DNA from: Mageeibacillus sp. UBA1193
GTDB taxonomy: Bacteria > Bacillota > Clostridia > Saccharofermentanales > Saccharofermentanaceae
Assembly: GCA_002310155.1 (NCBI GenBank)
Contig: DBYF01000010.1
Coordinates: forward strand, 5,047 to 12,365
Direction: 5' to 3'
DNA: 7,319 nucleotides
Below are positions 1 through 5,959 of the stretch, in pieces (positions within the stretch are counted from its first letter, which is position 1; each line of letters begins with the position of its first letter). A model generated the notes under the pieces. It was given only the letters and a program-made list of their open reading frames with translations. It made no database searches and was not told where the DNA came from. The position numbers and the translations under genes are program-made.

Positions 1-1589
1 ACCAGTTCCAGGCACTCCGGAAAGATCGAAGGTTCCAGCGGAAGATACTCATGATCAGGATATGTCTCAAGGAAATGCTTGAGGTGATTTCTTTTTTTCG
101 CGTATTTCTTACCGGTAAGATTCCGAAGGGAATCAGCATCGTAAAGATAATCGGAAGAATCCCGATTGAAAACTACTCCCCGGTTCGGAAACGGAAGCGA
201 CTGGAATAAATCCTTATATGACTCACTGATCGAGATGATGCGGAACGGCCAGTTTCTTTCCTCAAAAACAGGACGCACCTTCTCAATGATCCGCACCAAC
301 TTCTTCTCATCAAGATTTCCCAGCGGCATCAGCATAAAAGGCTTGGTGTAACCTCCGCCGCCAGAGATCTGCACCAGGCAGTCTTCCAGGATCGTGTATT
401 CTACGGCAAAAACACCATCCCATGCATATCTGCAGTGAAAGGTATGGTCCGTGATGCTCGTCTTCGCCAGATCATAATAATGCAGGTATTCCTCTCTGTT
501 TTCGGGGGTGAGTGCTTTCCATGCGATATCTTCATCCGATGAGGTACCATACTTTTTCAGTTTCAGGACATCATAGTAGAGTGCGCCTACGGTTCCTGCC
601 GGCGTGATCTCCGGCTGATCCGAGAACGAATCCGGCTCATCCAGATAACGGAAGAACGCGGAAACAAGACTGTTCCCGGCAAGCGTGGAGATATTGATAC
701 TTCCCATCGCGCGTGGATTGATCTCCAGAAGTTTAGGGATTCCGTTTTCATCTTCTTTAAAGCTTATGCAGAAGATCTGAGAAAGAGGAAGCACTTTCAG
801 GATCTTCTCACATATGCCGAAAAGTCTCGGATCCTCCGAGGTCTCGGTACAGGCAGAAAGGCCATCGAACATGCCGAGGTTCTTTCTGATCGTGCAGGAA
901 AGGATATGGCCTTTATCCGCGAGAATATCCACATCCCACTCCTGACCGGAAAGATATGGCATAACGAGCATGGGCTCGGTGAAATCGAGTTTTCCGGTCA
1001 TCGATTCGAGGATAGAGACCGTCATGAGCCGGGATGACTTCCCTTCAAGGAAAGCCTTCTCATATTCGTCATCAGAAACGATCTTCAGAAAACCATCCTT
1101 ATTCTCCCCACGGACAGGCTTCATGATACAGGCTGTACCCTCATCCGTGAAAGAACGGATAGCAGCGAGCAGTTCTTCTTTATTCCCGGCCACACGGTGC
1201 GGCGCGATATTGTCTGAAATGGATTCATCGGCCCCCATCCGGTCGAGAAGTAACGCCTTGTTATTGGCAATACGGATGAGGCTTTCTTCCGAAGTAACGA
1301 CCGTCGCGCCGGTATGCTCCTTGATCGTATCCGCGATCGATGCAATGAATTCCAGACTCTTCGTTACGACCGGGAAAACAAGATCGACCTTTTCTTTCGT
1401 AATGATTTCTTCGAGGAACGGAACATACTCAGGGTCATCCCAGGATGGAGCAATATAAGACGCGTCGAGGAACTCACGATGTGCGGCATACTCGGAGAAT
1501 ACAAAGCCGACGATACGAACATCCCCGTAATCACGAAGTGCCCAGATCATTCCCGTAAACTCACCATCTGTCAGCAGTACAGTATGCAT
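1..1589 (-). CDS. ATP-grasp ligase fused to DUF2156/LPG_synthase_C aminoacyltransferase-like domain (C-terminus off window)
   Basis: The reading frame is open from the ATG at 1589 to the left edge, giving 529 visible residues with no stop. An AGGAGG sits 5 bases before the ATG. Residues 1-110 look like a pre-ATP-grasp fold (start MHTVLLTDGEFTG). Residues about 110-320 carry ATP-grasp signatures: the nucleotide-binding Lys in IMKPVRGE (K157), MPYLSGQEWDVDI, and the metal-binding EINPR (E289, N291, R293). This resembles PylC/CarB-like ligases, which activate a carboxylate with ATP. From about residue 358 the sequence matches DUF2156/LPG_synthase_C (the fold of the MprF transferase domain): SGGGGYTKPFMLMPLG near 407 and the hallmark LTGKKYAKKRNHLKHF near 491-506. 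LPG_synthase_C domains use aminoacyl-tRNA in characterised members. The substrate is unknown. I infer a cytoplasmic bifunctional enzyme, since no membrane segment is visible. I checked the frame at several points through both halves and saw no frameshift. It is divergent from the cyclic-nucleotide-binding gene. Confidence 0.85.
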   Translation of the reverse strand, partial: MHTVLLTDGEFTGMIWALRDYGDVRIVGFVFSEYAAHREFLDASYIAPSWDDPEYVPFLEEIITKEKVDLVFPVVTKSLEFIASIADTIKEHTGATVVTSEESLIRIANNKALLLDRMGADESISDNIAPHRVAGNKEELLAAIRSFTDEGTACIMKPVRGENKDGFLKIVSDDEYEKAFLEGKSSRLMTVSILESMTGKLDFTEPMLVMPYLSGQEWDVDILADKGHILSCTIRKNLGMFDGLSACTETSEDPRLFGICEKILKVLPLSQIFCISFKEDENGIPKLLEINPRAMGSINISTLAGNSLVSAFFRYLDEPDSFSDQPEITPAGTVGALYYDVLKLKKYGTSSDEDIAWKALTPENREEYLHYYDLAKTSITDHTFHCRYAWDGVFAVEYTILEDCLVQISGGGGYTKPFMLMPLGNLDEKKLVRIIEKVRPVFEERNWPFRIISISESYKDLFQSLPFPNRGVVFNRDSSDYLYDADSLRNLTGKKYAKKRNHLKHFLETYPDHEYLPLEPSIFPECLEL

Positions 1590-1594
1590 ACGTT

Positions 1595-1600
1595 CCTCCT
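1595..1600 (-). promoter_or_regulatory. Ribosome binding site of the ATP-grasp fusion gene
   Basis: The minus strand reads AGGAGG, a perfect anti-16S match, 5 bases before the ATG at 1589. It fixes this start. A TAAAAT box on the minus strand at 1613-1618 could be the -10 element, but no convincing -35 lies at the right distance. Confidence 0.85.
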
Positions 1601-1689
1601 TTTCCAAAAACTATTTTATCATTCTGCATCTGTAAGAAATACCACGACGTTGCATTGTTTTATAACTATCATGCCGAGAAAAAGAAATC

Positions 1690-1718
1690 TCAACATCGGC
1701 CCGTCAAGATGGTATAAT
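1690..1718 (+). promoter_or_regulatory. Sigma-A-type promoter of the tandem cNMP-binding gene
   Basis: A perfect TATAAT lies at 1713-1718. TCAACA (4 of 6 to TTGACA) lies at 1690-1695, with a 17-base spacer. The predicted transcript start is near 1725, about 38 bases before the ATG at 1763. This argues against the in-frame TTG at 1724, which would leave no leader. The 173-base divergent spacer 1590-1762 otherwise shows no RNA gene or clear operator. Confidence 0.6.
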
Positions 1719-1746
1719 GATTCTTGAAATGTATATCATTTTTCTT

Positions 1747-1755
1747 AGGGGGTGG
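1747..1755 (+). promoter_or_regulatory. Ribosome binding site deciding the start at 1763
   Basis: AGGGGGTGG lies 7 bases before the ATG at 1763. It selects this start over the upstream in-frame TTG at 1724, which has no Shine-Dalgarno sequence and coincides with the predicted transcript start. Confidence 0.75.
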
Positions 1756-1762
1756 ATTTCAT

Positions 1763-2656
1763 ATGAGTTTAGCGGAAAAGGTCTATAAAAATGGTGAAGA
1801 GATCATCAGAGAGGGCGACATCGGCAAGAGTTTCTTCCTGCTTACAGAGGGTAAAGCCGGCGTTTATACCAACTACGAGAAGAACAATCCTTTCCGTATC
1901 GCTGTGATCGATCCGGGCGAATACTTCGGCGAGATGGCAATCCTCGAGGCTTATCCGAGAAGTGCCAGTGTTATCGCTATTGGTAACGTACATTGTATTG
2001 AGATCCCTGCAGACGATATGACTCTTTTCTTTGAGGAGAATCCCGAGCAGATCCTGGAGCTCATCACTCACCTGTCCAACAGGATCCAGCTGATGACCGA
2101 TGACTACAATGAATCCCAGAACCTCTTAAAGGAAGTTCGTGCTGCGGATACAAATAAGAAGAGTGATTCCTTCTTCTCTAAGATCAAGAAGCACATCAGC
2201 ATCTATCAGTCCAACAAGAACTCTCTTACGGAACCGAGCGCGGATTCACTCCGTGCGGATATTGCCGATTCCGGCGAGACCGATACATTCCAGTCCGGTT
2301 CTGTCATCTTTAAAGAAGGCGAAGCAGGTGACTGCATGTACCTTCTTAAGAACGGAAGCGTAAGTCTTTACACGAACTACGGAACTGTCAATTCCCTTAA
2401 ATCTGCAGAGCTTCAGGCAGTATCCGTATTCGGCGAATCCGGTCTGACAGGCGCGGAATCCAGAAGTGTTACAGCAATTGCTGATTCGGATAATACTAAG
2501 GTAGAGATCATTACTAAGGAAGACCTCGATGAGATCATCAAGGAATCTCCGGCAAAGGTCAACCTGATCCTCAGAAGCCTCTCCTACCGTCTGAGACGCC
2601 TGAATATCGATTTCCTTAAGAACTGCAAGGAGATCACGGATTCTTACGACAAATAA
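1763..2656 (+). CDS. Stand-alone protein with two cyclic-nucleotide-binding (CAP_ED) domains
   Basis: The product is 297 aa from the ATG at 1763, chosen because AGGGGGTGG ends 7 bases upstream. Domain 1 (about residues 5-115) has the phosphate-binding cassette FGEMAILEAYPRSASV with E57 and R66, close to the CAP/PKA-regulatory-subunit consensus. Domain 2 (about 172-280) has FGESGLTGAESRSVTA with E225 and R234. It keeps Glu and Arg but replaces the usual Pro with Ser, so binding there may be weaker or altered. A polar, lysine-rich linker (about 118-170) joins them. There is no helix-turn-helix, kinase, channel or GGDEF domain, and no signal peptide. It is therefore not a CRP-type regulator by itself. 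It may be a soluble sensor that signals through a partner, or a structural use of the fold; the ligand is unknown. It ends 29 bases before the convergent antiporter gene. Confidence 0.88.
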   Translation: MSLAEKVYKNGEEIIREGDIGKSFFLLTEGKAGVYTNYEKNNPFRIAVIDPGEYFGEMAILEAYPRSASVIAIGNVHCIEIPADDMTLFFEENPEQILELITHLSNRIQLMTDDYNESQNLLKEVRAADTNKKSDSFFSKIKKHISIYQSNKNSLTEPSADSLRADIADSGETDTFQSGSVIFKEGEAGDCMYLLKNGSVSLYTNYGTVNSLKSAELQAVSVFGESGLTGAESRSVTAIADSDNTKVEIITKEDLDEIIKESPAKVNLILRSLSYRLRRLNIDFLKNCKEITDSYDK

Positions 2657-2685
2657 GTATTTCCGGGAAAGTGCTTTTCGCTCAG

Positions 2686-3663
2686 TTATCTGACGATCGC
2701 GAAGATGACATCCGCCACATAGACGGATACCATGATGATGCCCTGCGTGCGTGAGATCTTTCTAGACGTGCACGCGAAGATGTAGGTCATGATGCTTACA
2801 CCGATGAGGATCACCAGATCGCATACAGAGGCCATATTGACCGCGACAGGACGGATCGTTGAGGAAACACCCAGGATAAAGAGCAGATTGAAGATATTCG
2901 ATCCGATGACGTTTCCGATCGCAAGCTCAGTCTCTCCTTTTCTAGCGGCAACCAGAGAGGTTACCAGCTCAGGAAGGGATGTGCCGACAGCGACAACAGT
3001 CAAACCGATCAGCGTCTCCGTCATACCGGCCGCACGGGCAAGTTCCTTGGCACCGTAGACGACAGCCTGACCGCCCGCGATGACCATAACCATACCGATA
3101 AGTATCTGGAGAAGACACTTCCATGTAGGTGTCTTCTCTTCTTCTTTGTCTTCCGCACCCTGCTTCTTCGCAGAATAGATCAGAAGAATGATATACAGCA
3201 CGAAAAGCACCAGCAGCACAATACTGATGAGCCTTGTGACTTTACCGACTTCCTGCTCCATCTGATAAGAAGAATAGTCTCCGCCGAAGATGAAGGATCC
3301 ACAGGCGGCAAACAGAAGGCCGATAGCGATAACGATCGAGAATGGGAAATCCCTCTTCAGGGCGCTCTTATCGACAGGCAGCGGGAAAACGACAGCGCAA
3401 AGTCCCAGCACCACAAGAAGATTCATGATATTGGAGCCGATGACGTTACTTAACGCGATCTCATTGGATCCCTGCAGCGCAGCAGTAGTACTTACCGCAA
3501 GCTCCGGAGCACTGGTTCCAAGAGCCACAATTGTAAGACCAACGATCAATCCCGGCACATGAAAATTGCGCGCAAGTGAGGAGCTTCCGTTAACAAAAAC
3601 GTCTGCGCCCTTGATCAGAAAAACAAATCCGCCTATGAGTAAAAGTATGTATACAAATATCAC
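2686..3663 (-). CDS. Calcium/sodium antiporter, YrbG/CaCA family
   Basis: This is a 325-aa integral membrane protein of the Ca2+:cation antiporter superfamily, normal in length for bacterial YrbG-like members. It has the two inverted alpha-repeats that form the ion site. Repeat 1 has GTSAPE (G49-E54) followed by NVIGSNIMN (N73-N81). Repeat 2 has GTSLPE (G227-E232) followed by NVIGSNIFN (N251-N259). The acidic residues E54 and E232 are both present. About ten hydrophobic segments flank a charged loop (about 166-180) between the two halves. The family exchanges Na+ (sometimes H+ or K+) for Ca2+ at the plasma membrane, usually exporting Ca2+. The start is GTG at 3663: an in-frame TAG lies 21-23 bases upstream, no other start codon intervenes, and the first internal Met (residue 80) is inside repeat 1. 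The ribosome site is weak (GGGA about 9 bases upstream). It is a single gene with its own promoter. Confidence 0.95.
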   Translation of the reverse strand: MIFVYILLLIGGFVFLIKGADVFVNGSSSLARNFHVPGLIVGLTIVALGTSAPELAVSTTAALQGSNEIALSNVIGSNIMNLLVVLGLCAVVFPLPVDKSALKRDFPFSIVIAIGLLFAACGSFIFGGDYSSYQMEQEVGKVTRLISIVLLVLFVLYIILLIYSAKKQGAEDKEEEKTPTWKCLLQILIGMVMVIAGGQAVVYGAKELARAAGMTETLIGLTVVAVGTSLPELVTSLVAARKGETELAIGNVIGSNIFNLLFILGVSSTIRPVAVNMASVCDLVILIGVSIMTYIFACTSRKISRTQGIIMVSVYVADVIFAIVR

Positions 3664-3699
3664 GTCTCTATCCCGTCGATTTTCCTAAAGTCGGTCTGT

Positions 3700-3728
3700 A
3701 TCGTATCTATATATAAGAAGATTGTCAA
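3700..3728 (-). promoter_or_regulatory. Sigma-A-type promoter of the antiporter gene
   Basis: On the minus strand a perfect TTGACA (3728-3723) is followed by a 17-base spacer and TACGAT (3705-3700, 4 of 6). The predicted start is near 3693, about 30 bases before the GTG. The -35 box begins one base after the TGA stop (3732-3730) of the upstream gene, so no terminator fits between them. Confidence 0.65.
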
Positions 3729-3729
3729 G

Positions 3730-4317
3730 TCATGGTGCATCTTTGCCGTGGAATTTATCCATGCTTTTTACATATTCCAGTCGCTTTCGGTCCTTCGGAG
3801 AAAGTTTATCTTTCCACTTCTCCAGCCGCATTTCCACGTCTTTATACTCATGATTTGCCCAGCTGTTATTTGCCAGATATAGATCCTGGTGCATTTTCAG
3901 GGTTTCCGGATCAGGATTGTACCGGGCACTTATTTCGGGAAATGTTTCTTCAGAGATCGACTTGTTTGTGAAATCAAATCGTTCCAGAAGAGTCTTCAGA
4001 GACCCGGCAATAACGGAAAGACCTTTTTCCAGACCTTCACAGTCATGGAACTGATATCTGAACCTAAGCCCGTCAAGTCCGAGAAACTCAGCAATATGTT
4101 CGAGAGAAAACTCCTCACCGTCATACATAACATGGCTATAAATGCTGGATTCATAATGGCTGGTCACAATAACAATGTCCGTGACCTCTCCCTTATATGT
4201 ATAAATCAGATCTTCCCTCGTACACTCCAGCTGATAGTGCTTTTCGCGAAGAAAACCGAAATTATCTTCAATTAAGGCGAATACCTCTTTACTTCTCTTC
4301 GGATCTACGTTAATCAT
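3730..4317 (-). CDS. Uncharacterised 195-aa protein, second gene of an overlapping pair
   Basis: I do not recognise the family. The start is the ATG at 4317 (MINVDPKRS), which overlaps the end of the upstream 104-aa gene by 8 bases; GGAG lies 10 bases before it. The frame stays open to 4410, but that extension is an Arg-rich shadow of the upstream gene and is rejected. Residues 1-95 look alpha/beta, with alternating strands (DLIYTYKGEVTDIVIVTSHYES) and a short helix SLEHIAEFLGL. Residues 95-117 form a likely helix (GLEKGLSVIAGSLKTLLERF). The C-terminus (about 135-190) is charged and helical with many Lys and Glu (EYKDVEMRLEKWKDKLSPKD). There is no signal peptide or membrane segment, so it is probably cytoplasmic. 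The overlap suggests translational coupling and a joint role with the 104-aa protein. An immunity or accessory role is possible but only by context. Confidence 0.8.
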   Translation of the reverse strand: MINVDPKRSKEVFALIEDNFGFLREKHYQLECTREDLIYTYKGEVTDIVIVTSHYESSIYSHVMYDGEEFSLEHIAEFLGLDGLRFRYQFHDCEGLEKGLSVIAGSLKTLLERFDFTNKSISEETFPEISARYNPDPETLKMHQDLYLANNSWANHEYKDVEMRLEKWKDKLSPKDRKRLEYVKSMDKFHGKDAP

Positions 4318-4624
4318 CTGCAAGCATCTCCAAACTCTCTTTCGGAACAACAAAATGTGTCGTTCCGTCCTCAGCCTCGATCGAATCCGGCCTCTCGGTC
4401 GTGATCTCAACCCAATCTCCCATATCTTTCACGATCTCCACGCGGATGGACTTTTGAAGAGGCAGATCAGAATCTTTGACCTCCTCCAGGCCGACGACCG
4501 GAAGCTTCTCCACAAAGGTATGCTCTACACCTTCACTATCCGTAAGCACAGCCTTACACGATCCCGGATACCAGTCATGATCCAAAACCTCGACCACAGT
4601 GACTTTACAACAAACCCAAGCCAT
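4310..4624 (-). CDS. Uncharacterised 104-aa beta-rich protein, first gene of an overlapping pair
   Basis: The start is the ATG at 4624 (MAWVCCKVTVVEVL), with AGGAG 7 bases upstream. A longer reading to 4759 would cross the promoter and is rejected. The pattern suggests a small beta-barrel: strands VCCKVTVVEVL, SCKAVLTDSEG, HTFVEKLPVV, SIRVEIV, WVEITTERP and THFVVPKESL. The arrangement of 'KAVLTDSEG...F.EKLPVV' and 'I.TE.PD.IE...G..F.V' resembles small conserved hypothetical proteins of Firmicutes, but I cannot name the family with certainty. C5 and C6 are adjacent, and C23 is the only other Cys. There is no secretion signal. The last 8 bases overlap the start of the 195-aa gene, so the two are almost surely co-transcribed and coupled. 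They are divergent from the lipoprotein genes. Confidence 0.78.
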   Translation of the reverse strand: MAWVCCKVTVVEVLDHDWYPGSCKAVLTDSEGVEHTFVEKLPVVGLEEVKDSDLPLQKSIRVEIVKDMGDWVEITTERPDSIEAEDGTTHFVVPKESLEMLADD

Positions 4625-4630
4625 ATCGGA

Positions 4631-4636
4631 TCTCCT
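4631..4636 (-). promoter_or_regulatory. Ribosome binding site of the 104-aa protein gene
   Basis: The minus strand reads AGGAGA, 6 bases before the ATG at 4624. It decides this start over longer in-frame alternatives that lack a ribosome site. Confidence 0.75.
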
Positions 4637-4660
4637 TTCCGAAGCGCCTAATACAACTCC

Positions 4661-4690
4661 ATTATACAGATTTTTCATCTCCCGTGATAA
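4661..4690 (-). promoter_or_regulatory. Probable promoter of the 104-aa/195-aa pair
   Basis: On the minus strand a perfect TATAAT (4666-4661) lies 18 bases after TTATCA (4690-4685, 4 of 6 to TTGACA). The predicted start is near 4654, giving a leader of about 30 bases to the ATG at 4624. It sits in the 114-base divergent spacer shared with the PASTA lipoprotein gene. Confidence 0.55.
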
Positions 4691-4708
4691 AAAGCTTGAG
4701 GAGAATAG

Positions 4709-4714
4709 TCTAAT
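4709..4714 (+). promoter_or_regulatory. Possible -10 element for the PASTA lipoprotein gene
   Basis: TCTAAT (5 of 6 to TATAAT) lies 24 bases before the ATG at 4739, which would give a short leader. No good -35 lies 16-18 bases upstream, so the call is weak. Confidence 0.25.
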
Positions 4715-4726
4715 GGGCAAATGGAC

Positions 4727-4732
4727 AAGGAG
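4727..4732 (+). promoter_or_regulatory. Ribosome binding site deciding the start at 4739
   Basis: AAGGAG lies 6 bases before the ATG at 4739. The earlier in-frame ATG at 4721 has no ribosome site and would add six polar residues ahead of the signal peptide. Confidence 0.8.
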
Positions 4733-4738
4733 AATACT

Positions 4739-5317
4739 ATGAAGACGTTTAAGAATCACAATAAGCTGCTATCTATCATACTCGTGCTTAGTTTAGCGGC
4801 TGGAACAAGTGCATGTGTAAATCAAGAAAATGCTGCTTCAGATACGACTGATCAGACAATGATAAAAACAAGTGCTACTCCCGTTACAACTACTTCCAAA
4901 TCAGAAACGACTGTAACAACAACGGAAGTATCAGTAACAGAAACAATTTCCGAACCGGAAGAAACAACTGAAATGGAATCTGCTCCAATGTCAACCCAGG
5001 CATCCACATCGGAAACCAGTCAAACCTCATCGGTTACTTCAGATTCTTCTTCTCCATCTGAAGTTGAAATGATAGCTCTTCCGGACGTCACCGGAATGTA
5101 TTATATGGACGCCTTGGATGAAATGTATGCATTTTTTGAAGAGCACGGAATCGACGGAGTATGTCACTATTGCTGGGCAGATCACACAAGAGATGAAATG
5201 ACATTCCGAGTTTTCGATCAGCAGCCGGCAGGCGGGACCATGATCGATCCGACACAGAAAGTAGAGGTATTACTTGGCGTATACGAAGGATTCGAACCGC
5301 CGACTTCGCAAACTTAA
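4739..5317 (+). CDS. Lipoprotein with Ser/Thr-rich stalk and one C-terminal PASTA domain
   Basis: The product is 192 aa from the ATG at 4739. Residues 1-26 form a signal peptide: basic start (MKTFKNHNK), hydrophobic core, and GTSAC with C26 as the likely lipidated Cys. Thr at -3 is atypical for a lipobox, so the lipid anchor is probable rather than certain. Residues about 33-108 are low-complexity Thr/Ser/Glu (TTTSKSETTVTTTEVSVTET), as expected of an extracellular stalk. Residues about 112-182 match PASTA: LPDVTGMYYMDALDEM at the start, FDQQPAGGTMIDP in the second half, then the closing strand KVEVLLGV. PASTA domains bind peptidoglycan fragments or beta-lactams in PknB-type kinases and PBPs. 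Here there is one repeat with no kinase or transpeptidase, so a surface-tethered cell-wall-binding role is inferred. The CHYC pair (C142, C145) inside the domain is unusual. A second lipoprotein gene follows after 45 bases, probably in the same operon. Confidence 0.87.
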   Translation: MKTFKNHNKLLSIILVLSLAAGTSACVNQENAASDTTDQTMIKTSATPVTTTSKSETTVTTTEVSVTETISEPEETTEMESAPMSTQASTSETSQTSSVTSDSSSPSEVEMIALPDVTGMYYMDALDEMYAFFEEHGIDGVCHYCWADHTRDEMTFRVFDQQPAGGTMIDPTQKVEVLLGVYEGFEPPTSQT

Positions 5318-5350
5318 AACAACTCACATAAAGAAAATCAGGATTCAAGT

Positions 5351-5355
5351 GGAGG
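5351..5355 (+). promoter_or_regulatory. Ribosome binding site deciding the start at 5363
   Basis: GGAGG is followed by an ATG at 5357 (1-base gap, too close) and an in-frame ATG at 5363 (7-base gap, optimal). The second ATG is the better start. Confidence 0.75.
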
Positions 5356-5362
5356 TATGGAT

Positions 5363-5959
5363 ATGGGTACTCATGATAAGAAAAGAACAGCAAAAAATAG
5401 CGGATGCTTCATGGCGCTGATCATGATCGTCTCTCTTCTCTGCAGCTGTGATCTTTACAGTGGAAACGAGAAAAAGATTGGAAAGTTTTCCTTACGGCTC
5501 AACGCGGCCGGAGATCAGGCCATGGTTGAGTCCTGGACATGGAGTGGAGATCTGAACGACACAGTGATCGAGGTTCCGGACAAATTCGAAGAGAAAACAA
5601 CGATCAACGCCTTGGGAGGTGCTGTCGGTGCTAATGCTTCTCTTCAGATGTTTACGATCCTTCCTGACTCGGATGTTCAGTTCCGGAATGGCTCGGGTTA
5701 CGATGAAGATCCGACGGTAAAAGATATAGTTTTCACACTGAAGCTCGGAAAGAGCATTCATGAGATCAATGTTGATTTTACCAAGAGCGCTTATGCACAG
5801 GTGTCTTCAAAAGACGGATCTACCGGTCTTTACAGGATCCTCATCCAAGTAGAATGCTCTGAAGAGAATCAGACATTCTACTCGAAAGACGGAAAGCTCT
5901 ATAGAAGAGACGGAAATAGTCTTGTCTCTTCCATCCCGTACCCGGAAAGCAACGATTAG
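5363..5959 (+). CDS. Predicted lipoprotein with BspA-like C-terminal signature
   Basis: The product is 198 aa from the ATG at 5363, chosen by ribosome-site spacing over the ATG at 5357. The N-terminus is basic (THDKKRTAK), followed by a hydrophobic stretch and LLCSC, giving a likely lipidated C29 and a second Cys at C27. The mature part is mainly beta. NDTVIEVPDKFEEKTTINAL (about 66-83) resembles the entry segment of BspA-like leucine-rich-repeat surface proteins ('VIP...DG..V..I'). FYSKDGKLYRRDGNSLVSSI (172-191) resembles the 'DGVLY.KDG..L' segment of the same proteins. The central repeat units are missing, so this is either a shortened relative or a separate family with similar ends. The ligand is unknown and it is presumably cell-surface. 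It lies 45 bases after the PASTA lipoprotein gene on the same strand, and its stop codon interlocks with that of the convergent 111-aa gene. Confidence 0.8.
   Translation: MGTHDKKRTAKNSGCFMALIMIVSLLCSCDLYSGNEKKIGKFSLRLNAAGDQAMVESWTWSGDLNDTVIEVPDKFEEKTTINALGGAVGANASLQMFTILPDSDVQFRNGSGYDEDPTVKDIVFTLKLGKSIHEINVDFTKSAYAQVSSKDGSTGLYRILIQVECSEENQTFYSKDGKLYRRDGNSLVSSIPYPESND

Noticed and set aside
970..1458. Plus-strand open frame of 162 codons
   Set aside because: It lies entirely antisense to the ATP-grasp gene, is Ser/Arg-rich with no family signature, and has no ribosome site. It is a shadow frame.
1613..1618. TAAAAT on the minus strand as a -10 box for the ATP-grasp gene
   Set aside because: It matches 5 of 6 bases but has no acceptable -35 at 16-18 bases. 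The CTTACA upstream is only 12 bases away.
1314..1727. Plus-strand open frame of 137 codons running through the divergent spacer
   Set aside because: Most of it is antisense to the ATP-grasp gene and the rest covers promoter sequence. The translation shows no domain and there is no ribosome site.
2660..2670. Perfect 5-base inverted repeat around a central G (TTTCCGGGAAA) between the convergent cNMP and antiporter genes
   Set aside because: Arms of five bases with a one-base centre cannot form a stable hairpin and no U-tract follows, so it is not supported as a terminator.
3889..4275. Plus-strand open frame of 128 codons
   Set aside because: It is antisense to the 195-aa gene, which has the better start, overlap and codon pattern.
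4318..4410. N-terminal extension of the 195-aa protein up to 4410
   Set aside because: The added residues are Arg-rich and lie within the coding region of the upstream 104-aa gene. The ATG at 4317 has a ribosome site and a typical overlap.
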